64,000 nucleotides of DNA, taken from assembly GCA_016871155.1 (NCBI GenBank), contig VFZO01000006.1:1-64000 (forward strand). Reading direction: 5' to 3'. This stretch comes from Acidobacteriota bacterium (GTDB lineage: Bacteria > Acidobacteriota > Terriglobia > Bryobacterales > Bryobacteraceae). Below the pieces are notes generated by a model that saw only the letters and a list, made by a program, of their open reading frames with translations, was not told where the DNA came from and searched no databases. Position 1 is the stretch's first letter. Every line of letters starts with the position of its first letter. This document shows positions 48,046 through 57,655 of this stretch, piece after piece. A program made the position numbers and the translations under genes.

Positions 48046-51000
48046 ATGCTTACTCGGGGATTTTTCATACTATTGACCGCGTTGCCGCTGCTTGGGCAGA
48101 GCAATGCCACGATTACCGGGCTTGTCGCCGATCAATCCGGCGCGCCGGTGGCGGGCGTGAAAGTCGCGATTCTGGCCACGGGGACGAACACCACGCAGGA
48201 GACGTTGACCAACGACATCGGCTCCTACACCGTGCCCGCGCTGCCGCCGGGGTCCTACATCGTGTCCGTGGACTTGAGCGGCTTTAAGAAAGCCGCTTCG
48301 CGGGAGCTTCGCGCCGATTCGGGCTCCACGTTGCGCGTCGATCTGACGCTGGTTCCGGCGGACTCAAAGCAAGTGATCGACGTCTCGGCGGACCCGCCGA
48401 CAATCGAGACGCAGAACTCGATGCTTTCGAATTCCGTCTCCGAGCGCGAACTGAATTCGCTGCCAATAGGTGCGCGGAACGTGCTGGATTTGGCCATGAC
48501 GATGCCGGGCGTGGTTGGCGACCCAGGTTCCGACGAAGCCGGCATTTTCATGGACGTGCCCAGCGCCGGATCCGGTATGTCGATTGGCGGCGGGCGCGCG
48601 GGATCGTCGGCGATCCTGGCCGACGGGGCCAACGCGACCTCGATCGGCATCGGCCGCGCCACCGTTACCTTCACGCCGGATACCGTGCAGGAGGTGCAGA
48701 TTATCACGTCGACGTTTTCGGCCAAGTACGGGAACTCCGGCGGCGGGGTGGTGCAGACCGTTTCCCGGGCCGGCACGGACCGCTATCGCGGTACGGCTTA
48801 CTACTTCCACCGCAACCCCTGGTTCGCGGCGCGCGGGTTCAACCGGCCGTTCGCGCCGGCGGGGCGCAGGCACGAAGGCGGGCTGACGTTCTCCGGCCCG
48901 TTGCGGATTCCCAAGCTTTACGACGGCAAGGGCAAGACCTGGTTTTTCGCGGCGGTCGAGCCGAAGACGTATTTCGATCAGATCGAGATTTATGACCGCT
49001 TCCCGACGCCCGAGGAGCGGAACGGAGACTTCCGGAACTCCTGGGTGCCGCCGGGCCAGGTGCGGCCGCGGATTTTTCAGACCGTTCGGTGCGGCGATCC
49101 GCAGTGTTCGCAACTGGTGCCGATGCATCGCCCGTCGACGACGGCGCAGTACCCGCTCTGGTCGGCGGGCGATCCGGATCCGTCGAAGCGCGGATACGTG
49201 ATTCCCCGCCAGTATTTCGACCCGCTGGCGCTGAAAATTCTGCAAGAGCTGCCGATGCCGAATCAGCCGTTCGACGCCGGCGGCCGCAACTATATAGGGG
49301 TTCGCGGCGTGAGCGGGCGCAGCAACCGGGTGCAAGCGAAGGTGGACCATAACATCACGCCGAAGAACCGGCTCTCCGCCACCTACCGCGAAGTGCCGAA
49401 CTTCTCCGACCGGTTTCGCGTGCGCAAGGACGAACTGTTTTTCACGTTCCCCGGAGATAAGAGCCTAACGCGGCAGGCGCTGCTGTCGAATTCCTACACC
49501 ATCTCCCCGTCGGCGGTGAACGAACTGCGGGCCAGCTATACGTTCGCCGACTACAGCCGCACGCCGCCCGGCGAGGTGGGCACCACCAACTTCACCAAGG
49601 ACAAGTTCGGACTGCCCAACGTTACCGACTGGGGATACCCGCTGTTCAACTTCAACTCGCAGTTTGGAAGCGCGCTGGGCTCCATTGGATTGAACGGGGC
49701 CATGGGTAACTACCTCGAGCACCAATACCAGGTCTCCGACGATTTGACGATTATCAAGGGCCGGCACAACATTTCGATCGGCGGCGATTATCGGAAGCTG
49801 ATGCTGAACATCAAGTCGAACGGGCTGCGCGATTTGTGCTGCGGCACCTACACGTTTAACCCGGCCCAGACGAACTCCGGAAACGCGAATACGCCGGGCG
49901 GAACGGGCGGCTGGAGCCTGGCCGGCTTTCTGCTGGGTACGCCGAACGGGATAACGCTGCGCAGCCTGCTGGTGCCCTACTACTACCGCTGGACGGTGGC
50001 CGCCGCCTACTTTCAGGACGACTATCGCGTACGCCGCGATTTGACGTTGAACCTGGGCGTGCGCTGGCAGTTCAATTCGCCGCGCATTGAGAAGTTCAAC
50101 CGGCAAGCGGCGTTCGACTACGACAACCCTATTCCGATCGAGAACAACGCGGGCGAAGTGAGCCGCTATGCCTTCAACTATCTCTACTCCGGCATCGGCG
50201 GGCGAAGCCGGTATTTGGAGCAGCCGCACTACAAGAATTTCGAACCGCGCTTCGGTTTCGCGTGGCAACCGCCCGCCGGGTTCCTGAAGCGCCGCAGCTT
50301 CGTCGTCCGCGGCGGCTATGGCATTTCGCATCCGCCCACGACGTCGCGCGGCCGCGATCCGATTCCCGATTTCGGCGTCGGCTCATCGGGCTCCTGGGGG
50401 TATCTGCGCTGGCAATCGGCCACCGCCGTGCCTGCGCGCACGCAGGGCCGGGACCCGGCCTATACCGTCACGATCGGGCGCAATCCGCCGGTGCTGCGGG
50501 CGAACTACGGGATCTTCGATATACCGGCCGACGGCAAGCTGTGCGTCGGCTGCGGCACGGTGCAGGACGATCGCGTTCCGGCGGGCGCGCGCGTGGTGTT
50601 CGCGCAGGACGCGAACTCTCCCTACGTGCAGACCTGGAACTTTACGACGGAGTTCTTACTGCCCGCCCGATTCGTCGTGCGCACGAGCTATATGGGGCAG
50701 AAGGGCACCCACCTGTATTCGCCGCTGCTGGGCGTGAATTTTCCGGACCGGCAGGATTACGAGGAGATGCTGGCCGAGGGCATCGACCCGAACGAGTTGA
50801 TCGACGATCCGTTCGGCCGCGTGGATCAGGCGGGTAATCCGCTGCAGCGGCCGCGCATCGACTATTTGCGGCCCAATCCGCTGGTGGGCGATGTAAACGT
50901 GGGCGGCCTGACGAGCGCCAAATCCGTTTACCACGCGGGGTCGTTGTCGTTCGACCGCCGCATGCAGAAGGGCGTGTTGTTGCGGGCGAACTACACGTGG

Positions 51001-51840
51001 GGCAAGTCGATCGACACGACGTCCGATGCGACGCTGAACGGCCCGAATCTCTACCTGTGGGGCAGTACGCGCATTCAGGACGCGCTGGATATGAAGGCGA
51101 ACCGGTCGGTGTCCAACTTCGACATCCGGCACCGCGTCAATATCGTCGCCAGCTACGATTTGCCGTTCGGACGCGGGCAGCGGCTCTTCCGCCGCGCGAG
51201 CCGGAAGTTGACGATGCTGATCGGGAACTGGAGCGCCTCGACGATTATTACGACGCAGAGCGGATTCCCGTTCTCACCGTTTCTGAACGACGCGAACGGC
51301 ATCCCCGGCGGCGCGACAGGCACGGAGCGGATCCGGCCGAATATGGTTCCCGGCGCTCCGCTGCGCAATCCGCGATGGTCGCGGCAGGTGGCCAACGACG
51401 TTCCGTACTTCAATCCCGAAGCGTTTGCGCGGCCGGAGTTCGGCAATCTGGGCGATGCGCCGCGCACGCTCGACTACGCGCGCAATCCCTGGCGCTACAC
51501 CTCGAACCTGACGCTGATCAAGCCGATCTTCCCGTGGAAGGAGCGTCGCAAGTTTTTTGAGCTGCGCGCCGAGGCCTACAACGTAACCAACACGCCCGTT
51601 TTCACGCTCGATAGCGGCATCAGCTACAGCATGTTCTCTTCGTCGCCGCCGGTGTGCCGCATCGGCTGCCCGTCGCTGGCGGGGCCCATGCCCTACTTCT
51701 GGGATCGCACCACGGCGCCGGCCGCCGGCACGCGCGAAGCGATTCTGGCCAACAACTACAACCAGAACTTCGGCAAACTGTGGCGCGACCGCAATGGCCC
51801 GGGCCGGATTATGCAGTTCGCCCTGAAGTTCTATTTCTAG
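48046..51840 (+). CDS. Oar-like TonB-dependent outer membrane receptor with carboxypeptidase-regulatory-like N-terminal domain
   Basis: Signal MLTRGFFILLTALPLLG|Q; 'ATITGLVADQSGAPVAGVKVAIL'; Plug-like region; C-terminal 'RIMQFALKFYF'. Confidence 0.85.
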   Translation: MLTRGFFILLTALPLLGQSNATITGLVADQSGAPVAGVKVAILATGTNTTQETLTNDIGSYTVPALPPGSYIVSVDLSGFKKAASRELRADSGSTLRVDLTLVPADSKQVIDVSADPPTIETQNSMLSNSVSERELNSLPIGARNVLDLAMTMPGVVGDPGSDEAGIFMDVPSAGSGMSIGGGRAGSSAILADGANATSIGIGRATVTFTPDTVQEVQIITSTFSAKYGNSGGGVVQTVSRAGTDRYRGTAYYFHRNPWFAARGFNRPFAPAGRRHEGGLTFSGPLRIPKLYDGKGKTWFFAAVEPKTYFDQIEIYDRFPTPEERNGDFRNSWVPPGQVRPRIFQTVRCGDPQCSQLVPMHRPSTTAQYPLWSAGDPDPSKRGYVIPRQYFDPLALKILQELPMPNQPFDAGGRNYIGVRGVSGRSNRVQAKVDHNITPKNRLSATYREVPNFSDRFRVRKDELFFTFPGDKSLTRQALLSNSYTISPSAVNELRASYTFADYSRTPPGEVGTTNFTKDKFGLPNVTDWGYPLFNFNSQFGSALGSIGLNGAMGNYLEHQYQVSDDLTIIKGRHNISIGGDYRKLMLNIKSNGLRDLCCGTYTFNPAQTNSGNANTPGGTGGWSLAGFLLGTPNGITLRSLLVPYYYRWTVAAAYFQDDYRVRRDLTLNLGVRWQFNSPRIEKFNRQAAFDYDNPIPIENNAGEVSRYAFNYLYSGIGGRSRYLEQPHYKNFEPRFGFAWQPPAGFLKRRSFVVRGGYGISHPPTTSRGRDPIPDFGVGSSGSWGYLRWQSATAVPARTQGRDPAYTVTIGRNPPVLRANYGIFDIPADGKLCVGCGTVQDDRVPAGARVVFAQDANSPYVQTWNFTTEFLLPARFVVRTSYMGQKGTHLYSPLLGVNFPDRQDYEEMLAEGIDPNELIDDPFGRVDQAGNPLQRPRIDYLRPNPLVGDVNVGGLTSAKSVYHAGSLSFDRRMQKGVLLRANYTWGKSIDTTSDATLNGPNLYLWGSTRIQDALDMKANRSVSNFDIRHRVNIVASYDLPFGRGQRLFRRASRKLTMLIGNWSASTIITTQSGFPFSPFLNDANGIPGGATGTERIRPNMVPGAPLRNPRWSRQVANDVPYFNPEAFARPEFGNLGDAPRTLDYARNPWRYTSNLTLIKPIFPWKERRKFFELRAEAYNVTNTPVFTLDSGISYSMFSSSPPVCRIGCPSLAGPMPYFWDRTTAPAAGTREAILANNYNQNFGKLWRDRNGPGRIMQFALKFYF

Positions 51841-51841
51841 T

Positions 51842-53785
51842 ATGCGTTCCGTACTTTTGCTGTTCTCCGTTTCCGCATTCGCCGTTACGCAGCCGCTGCG
51901 CTTCGAGGCGAACCGCGGCCAGGCGCCGGGCGAGGTGCGATACCTGGGCCGGGCGGGCGCGATGCTGCTCGCCGCGACAGACGACGGTCTCTCGGCCGGC
52001 GGGGTCAAGCTGGAATTCGAATGCAAAGGGGGGTGGAGCGCCGAGGCGCCCGCGGCGTCGATGGTGCACTACCTTGGCGCCCGGCCCGTTCACGCTTCCC
52101 AGTTTCAGCGCCTTCGTTGCGTGGAGACCGCGCCGGGCATCGATGCCGTTTTTTACGCCAACGCGAACGGCGAATTGGAGTACGACCTCCAGGTGGCGCC
52201 GCAAGCCGATCCATCGCGCGTGCAGTGGCGGACGCGCGGCCCCAGAATCGAGGGCGGCGATCTAGTGGCGGGAACACTGCGCCTGCGAAGGCCGGTTGCG
52301 TCGCAGGAGGGCCGGCAGGTGGCGGCGGCGTATCGAGTTCGCGGCGACCGGTTCGGTTTCGAGACGGGCCCCTACGACCGGTCCAAGCCCCTGCTGATCG
52401 ATCCTGTCATGACATTCGGCACCTACATGGGCGGCGTGGGCGGCGGCACCGGCGAGGGGGTTGCGCTGGACGCCCAGGGGAACATCTACGTTACCGGCGT
52501 TGCGAATACGAATTTCTTCCCGCTGAAGGACGCGATGCGGGATTACTTCTCGGGATCGAACGACGTGTTCATCGCGAAGTTCAACCGCGACCGGCAGTTG
52601 CTGTGGTCCACCTACCTCGGCAGCTTCGCCGACGACCGGGCGCTCGACATCGCCGTGGATCCGGAAGGCGCGGTTTACATCACCGGCTTTACCGCGTCGC
52701 TTGAGTTTCCCGTCACCCCCGGCGCGGCGCAGCCGATGCATGGCGGGGGGAGCATTCTGAACGGCGGCGACGCGTTTGTCACGAAGATCGCGCCCGACGG
52801 CGCGAGCATCGTGTGGAGCACGTTCTACGGCGGCACGGGCGACGAGTACGCGCGCGGACTGGTGGTGGCGAGCGACGGCAGCGTGATTATCAGCGGTTCG
52901 ACGACGTCGATCGACCTGCCGCTGGTGAGGGCCTTGCAGAGCGAACGGGACGGCCCGCGCGACATTTTCGTGGCTCACTTCAGCGCCAACGGAGGACAGC
53001 TTCTGTTCTCGACGTACTTCGGGGGCTCCGGTACCGATGAGGGCAACGGCATCGCCATCGATCCGCGGAATCACGTCTATCTTTCGGGCACCACCACCAA
53101 TGCGACGTTCCCGAAGAAGAACGAGGCGCAAGCGAACTACGGGGGCGGTACGCGCGACATTGTTATCGTGAAGATCGACCCGTTCGCGGCCGAGCTGCTG
53201 TACTCGACAAATTGGGGCGGGACCGGAGACGACATCGCGCGCGGCATTGTGGCCGATGCGGATGGGCACGCCTATCTGACCGGGCAGACGGGCAGCAACA
53301 CGTTTCCCACGCGGAACCGGCTGCGCGCGTCCGGCGGCGGCACCGAGGCGTGGGTTCTGAAAATGAAGCCCGATGGGACCGATGCGCTCTGGGGCACGTT
53401 CCTGGGCGGCAGTTCCACCGAGCAGGGCTTCGGTATAGACATCGACGCCGAGCGGAACGTGTACGTATCGGGATTCACGCAGTCGCTGAACTTTCCGCTG
53501 GTCGCGCCATTGCAGACGGCCATCGGGAGTCCGTGCCGCGCGACGCCCTGCACGGCCGATTGGTTCCTGGCGCGCTTCCGCGCCGACGGTCAGGAGTTGC
53601 AGTTTTCGACGTATCTTGGCGGAAATTCGGCGGACCAGTCGCGCGCGGTGGCCGTGCGCCCGGACGGCGCGATGCACATTATCGGCAACACGCAGTCCAG
53701 CACGTTTCCAACGGCCGGCGCCTTTCAGCCGGACTATAACGGCGGCGGGCCGAACATTATTTTTCTGACCCGGATTGAACCGTAG
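51842..53785 (+). CDS. Secreted SBBP-repeat beta-propeller protein
   Basis: Repeats 'GIAIDPRNHVYLSGTTTNATFP', 'AVDPEGAVYITGFTASLEFP', 'STYLGG'; 1 nt after the TonB receptor stop. Confidence 0.85.
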   Translation: MRSVLLLFSVSAFAVTQPLRFEANRGQAPGEVRYLGRAGAMLLAATDDGLSAGGVKLEFECKGGWSAEAPAASMVHYLGARPVHASQFQRLRCVETAPGIDAVFYANANGELEYDLQVAPQADPSRVQWRTRGPRIEGGDLVAGTLRLRRPVASQEGRQVAAAYRVRGDRFGFETGPYDRSKPLLIDPVMTFGTYMGGVGGGTGEGVALDAQGNIYVTGVANTNFFPLKDAMRDYFSGSNDVFIAKFNRDRQLLWSTYLGSFADDRALDIAVDPEGAVYITGFTASLEFPVTPGAAQPMHGGGSILNGGDAFVTKIAPDGASIVWSTFYGGTGDEYARGLVVASDGSVIISGSTTSIDLPLVRALQSERDGPRDIFVAHFSANGGQLLFSTYFGGSGTDEGNGIAIDPRNHVYLSGTTTNATFPKKNEAQANYGGGTRDIVIVKIDPFAAELLYSTNWGGTGDDIARGIVADADGHAYLTGQTGSNTFPTRNRLRASGGGTEAWVLKMKPDGTDALWGTFLGGSSTEQGFGIDIDAERNVYVSGFTQSLNFPLVAPLQTAIGSPCRATPCTADWFLARFRADGQELQFSTYLGGNSADQSRAVAVRPDGAMHIIGNTQSSTFPTAGAFQPDYNGGGPNIIFLTRIEP

Positions 53786-55568
53786 CTTCGAGCTCGGCCC
53801 AGCGGGCATAGAGCGCCTCGACGGCGGCTTGCGCAAGATCGAGGCGCGTGGTGGCCGCGGCGGCCTTCGCAGGGTCGGTAAAGACAGCGGGGTCCTCGAC
53901 CTTGGTCTTCGCCGCCGAGAGTTCGTCTTCGGCCGCGAGAATCTTCGACTCCATGCCGTCCCACTCGCGCTGTTCCATGTACGAGAGTTTTTTCTTCGCG
54001 GACGCGGGGGCGGCGGGCTCCTGCGCGCGGGCCGGCTTGGAGGGGGCGGCCGGTTTGCCTCGCGCGGCTCGCTCTTCCTCCCATTGCTGGTACTCGGCGT
54101 AGACGCCCCAGCGGCCGTCGCCTTCGAGGGCGAGGACAGCAGACGCGACGCGATCGAGCAGGTAGCGGTCGTGCGTGACAAGCACGAGCGCGCCGGGGAA
54201 TTCCAGCAGGTTTTCCTCCAATACTTCCAGCGTGGGGATGTCCAAATCGTTGGTCGGCTCATCCAGAAAGAGAACATCGGCCGGCTGCAACATCAGGTTC
54301 GCCAGCAGCACACGGGCACGCTCGCCGCCGGATAGTTGGCGCACGGGCTGGACGAGTTGCTCCGCAGTGAACAGGAAGCGCCGGGCCCAGCCGGCGACGT
54401 GGATTGGCTGGCCCTGGTACAGGACGGTATCGCCATCGGGAGAGAGCGCCTGTTTGAGCGTAACGTTCTCATCAGGCAGGCGGCGGTTTTGATCGAGCAT
54501 GACGACGCGCAGGAATTCGGCACGGCGAACGTTGCCGCGATGGGGCGCGTCGATTCCCGCGAGGATGCGAAGGAGCGTGGACTTGCCGCTGCCGTTGCCG
54601 CCGGCCAAGCCAAGCTTTGTGCCGGCCATGAGGGCGAAATCGAGATTCTCGAACAGCACGGGCCCGCCGGGAGCGGCCGCCAGGCCTTCCACCTCGATCA
54701 GCCGCTTGGTCTTGCGGTCCGACGCGCCGAGGGCGATCGCGGCGGCGGCGGTGCGGTTGCGCTCCGCGACTTCGCCGAGCTCGCCGATCAGGCGATGGGC
54801 CTCATCGATGCGGGCCTTGGATTTGGTAGTTCGCGCCTTGGGGCCGCGCCGCAGCCATTCGACTTCGCGGCGTACTTTCGTGGCGAGGGAGTCCTGCAGT
54901 TTCCGCTGGGCGATGAGGAACTCCTCGCGGCGTTCGAGGAACTTCGAATAGTTGCCTTCAGCGAAGTAGAGCCCATCGGGGTAGAGGCGGCTGATCTCGG
55001 CCATGTGCGTGGTGACGCGCTCCAGGAAGTAGCGGTCGTGACTGATGAGAAGCGTGGCGATGTCGAGTTCGCGCAGCACGCCCTCGAGCCAGAGGATGCC
55101 ATCGATATCCAAATGGTTCGTCGGTTCGTCCAGCAGCAGCGCCGCGGGCCGCCGGACCAGCGCCGCGACAATCGCGAGGCGCTTGCGCCAGCCGCCGGAT
55201 AGCGAAGCGGCCTCGACATCCAGCTCCTTGAACCCGGCGCGGCTGGCTTCGACTTCCATGCGCAGGCGGGCCTCTTCGGGAGGCAGATCCCGCAGTCCGT
55301 CTTCCAGAACGGCGCGGACGCTCAGATTGGAAGGGTAGAAGGAGTCCTGGGACACGAACGCCGCGAGCGCTCCCTTGCGAATGGAGCGAACGCCCTCATC
55401 GGGCGGCTCCAAGCCGGCGAGAATTCGCATCAACGTGGACTTGCCCGCGCCGTTGGGGCCCGTCAAGCCGATACGCTGGCCATCGTGGAGCGAGAAGGTT
55501 AGATTCTGAAAAAGCGGCGCGGTTCCAAACTGTTTGCTCACCGCCGAGCAACTCAACACAACAGCCAT
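53757..55568 (-). CDS. ABC-F family ATPase (Uup-like)
   Basis: Two ABC domains: 'GLTGPNGAGKSTLMRIL', 'LSGGWRKRLAIVAALVRRPAALLLDEPTNHLDI', second 'GGNGSGKSTLLRIL'; C-terminal coiled coil. Confidence 0.93.
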   Translation of the reverse strand: MAVVLSCSAVSKQFGTAPLFQNLTFSLHDGQRIGLTGPNGAGKSTLMRILAGLEPPDEGVRSIRKGALAAFVSQDSFYPSNLSVRAVLEDGLRDLPPEEARLRMEVEASRAGFKELDVEAASLSGGWRKRLAIVAALVRRPAALLLDEPTNHLDIDGILWLEGVLRELDIATLLISHDRYFLERVTTHMAEISRLYPDGLYFAEGNYSKFLERREEFLIAQRKLQDSLATKVRREVEWLRRGPKARTTKSKARIDEAHRLIGELGEVAERNRTAAAAIALGASDRKTKRLIEVEGLAAAPGGPVLFENLDFALMAGTKLGLAGGNGSGKSTLLRILAGIDAPHRGNVRRAEFLRVVMLDQNRRLPDENVTLKQALSPDGDTVLYQGQPIHVAGWARRFLFTAEQLVQPVRQLSGGERARVLLANLMLQPADVLFLDEPTNDLDIPTLEVLEENLLEFPGALVLVTHDRYLLDRVASAVLALEGDGRWGVYAEYQQWEEERAARGKPAAPSKPARAQEPAAPASAKKKLSYMEQREWDGMESKILAAEDELSAAKTKVEDPAVFTDPAKAAAATTRLDLAQAAVEALYARWAELEATVQSGSEK

Positions 55569-55591
55569 CTCTACCCAGTATGCTGGATTGC

Positions 55592-56953
55592 ATGTCCAAA
55601 ACCGGCGTCACGGTGATGCCAGAGTATTTTCAAAATGAGGGTGTAGAGTCCGTCGTCGAGAGATTGCAAGCCGCGAAGGTCGACATGATCGCCACGTCGC
55701 CCTATGTAATGGAGCCGTCGAACGAAAAAGAGGGCGGGCGCGAACCACCGGTAGACGCGGGCGCTGGCTCGGTCCGGCTGCTGGACCGGATGCTTTGGGG
55801 AAAGCGCGAACTGTTCGTGAAGACGGCTCCCAGCTTTGAGCCGGAGAAGAAAATCTATAGCGGGTTGCGCTATCAGCCGGCGGCGGCCAACGGGCTGACG
55901 TTTCGCGAGGGCGGAGTCATCAAGCAGTTTCTGCGCGCGGCACAGTCCAAACATATTCAGGCGTATTTGCAGGTGCAGGCGGCGATTCCGCCGGGGTACC
56001 GCGTCCAATTCGGCGGCCCGGTGGACGACGATAAGCCGCGTTTGCCGGATGGCCGCGTGCCGGCGAGGAGGCTGGCGAACAACGGGTCGCTGGCCAGTCC
56101 ACACATTCTCGACTACACGCTGGCGCTGACGCGGGATCTGATCCGGGCGTATCCGGAAATCGACGGTATCCGCTTCGATTGGCCGGAGTACCCGCCCTAT
56201 TTTTTGGACGATGTGTTCCTGGATTTCAATCCGCATTGCGGGCTGGCGGCGCAACGGTTGGGGTTCGATTTCGGCCGGATGCAGAAGGCGGCGCTGGAGT
56301 TGTACCAACTCTTCCATGGCGGGCTGACGAACAAGCATCTGGAGCGGTTCGATCAAAAGGATCTGCTGGCAGGCTTGGTAGATCATCCCGGGCTGCTGGA
56401 CTGGCTGCGTTTTAAAGGCGCGCTGGTAACGGAGTTGGCGCTCCGGTTGCGCGAAGCGATTCCGGGTCGCATCGCGCTGACGTTCGGCGTGTTTCCGCCG
56501 CCGTTTTCGACAATCAGCGGGATGCAGTACTCGGCGTTGGCCAAGTATGCGACGGCGTTGCACGTCAAGCTCTACACAATGCATTGGCCGGTGATTTTCC
56601 GTTTCTATGCGGACCAGATTCAGAAGGAGAATCCTGGGCTGGATGAGACACTGCTGTGCCGGTTCCTTGGGCAGTTGCTGGACATCCAGGACCCGCCGCA
56701 CGCGTCGAAGATCGCCGACTACCGGTATCCGGAACCGGACGAGGCGCACCCGGTGGGACGCGACGCGCAGATCCGGAAAATCCGCGATGCGCAAAGGCTG
56801 GCGGGCCAGACGCCGGTGTATGCGTTCGTGCATGGATATGGCCCGGTCAACGATTTCAAGAACCGCCTGGCGATTGGCCGGCAGGCGTCGGCACACGGCG
56901 TTTGGATCAACCGGTACGGGTACTTGCGGAACGAGAAGATCGCGCTTTTGTAG
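55592..56953 (+). CDS. Hypothetical glycoside-hydrolase-like (TIM-barrel) protein
   Basis: 'GVTVMPEYFQNEGVESVVERLQAAKVDMIATSPYVMEP', 'YPEIDGIRFDWPEYPPYF'; alternative start 55580. Confidence 0.5.
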   Translation: MSKTGVTVMPEYFQNEGVESVVERLQAAKVDMIATSPYVMEPSNEKEGGREPPVDAGAGSVRLLDRMLWGKRELFVKTAPSFEPEKKIYSGLRYQPAAANGLTFREGGVIKQFLRAAQSKHIQAYLQVQAAIPPGYRVQFGGPVDDDKPRLPDGRVPARRLANNGSLASPHILDYTLALTRDLIRAYPEIDGIRFDWPEYPPYFLDDVFLDFNPHCGLAAQRLGFDFGRMQKAALELYQLFHGGLTNKHLERFDQKDLLAGLVDHPGLLDWLRFKGALVTELALRLREAIPGRIALTFGVFPPPFSTISGMQYSALAKYATALHVKLYTMHWPVIFRFYADQIQKENPGLDETLLCRFLGQLLDIQDPPHASKIADYRYPEPDEAHPVGRDAQIRKIRDAQRLAGQTPVYAFVHGYGPVNDFKNRLAIGRQASAHGVWINRYGYLRNEKIALL

Positions 56954-56994
56954 GCATCCTTCCAGCTTTGAGGCGCGTGTTAGAATTATGACAA

Positions 56995-57651
56995 TTGTTT
57001 AACTTTCGCGTTTCCAGCGCTATACCATGGTTGTTTGCCGCGGCTGCCTTGTTTCTTGCTCTCGGGTTGACAACTGCGATTGTTCACCACACGCGCGGCA
57101 ACGACTTCCAGTTCGGTCTTCGTCCACTGTTCGACCTCGATCGGGAAAATAGTATCCCAACATGGTTTAATGCGCAGCTTCATCTGGCGTGCGCCATTAC
57201 TTTGGGCCTGCTGGCGCGAGGTAGGTCGAATTCCGGAAATTGGACGGTTTTGGCGTTGGTGTTCGTATTCTTTTCGATCGATGAGGTCGCTTCGATTCAC
57301 GAACTGCTCGCGGTGCCGGCGTCGCGTATTTTCGGGGAAGCGACGGCCTTGCGGTTTCGATGGGTGCTGCTGGGCGCCCCCTTGGCGCTGCTCTTCGGCT
57401 TGGCGCAATTGCGGTTTCTCTTCCGGTTGCCGGCTGAAACACGAAATGGGATCCTTTTCGCGGGAATGACGTTCTGCGCGGGGGCGCTCGGCGTGGAGGC
57501 GGCTTCGGATCCTTCGTCGCCGATTCAATACTCGTTCGCCGTATTCGCCGAGGAGGGGCTGGAGATGCTCGGACTCATTTCGTTTCTCCGAACGCTTTGG
57601 CTTTACATCGAACGGACGGAGAGCGATGTCCGGCTGGAGTTTCGGAACTAG
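56995..57651 (+). CDS. Multi-spanning membrane protein, unknown function
   Basis: 218 aa, about 6 TM; 'VFFSIDEVASIHELL', 'FAEEGLEMLGLISFLRTL'; TTG start. Confidence 0.55.
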   Translation: MFNFRVSSAIPWLFAAAALFLALGLTTAIVHHTRGNDFQFGLRPLFDLDRENSIPTWFNAQLHLACAITLGLLARGRSNSGNWTVLALVFVFFSIDEVASIHELLAVPASRIFGEATALRFRWVLLGAPLALLFGLAQLRFLFRLPAETRNGILFAGMTFCAGALGVEAASDPSSPIQYSFAVFAEEGLEMLGLISFLRTLWLYIERTESDVRLEFRN

Positions 57652-57655
57652 GCGG

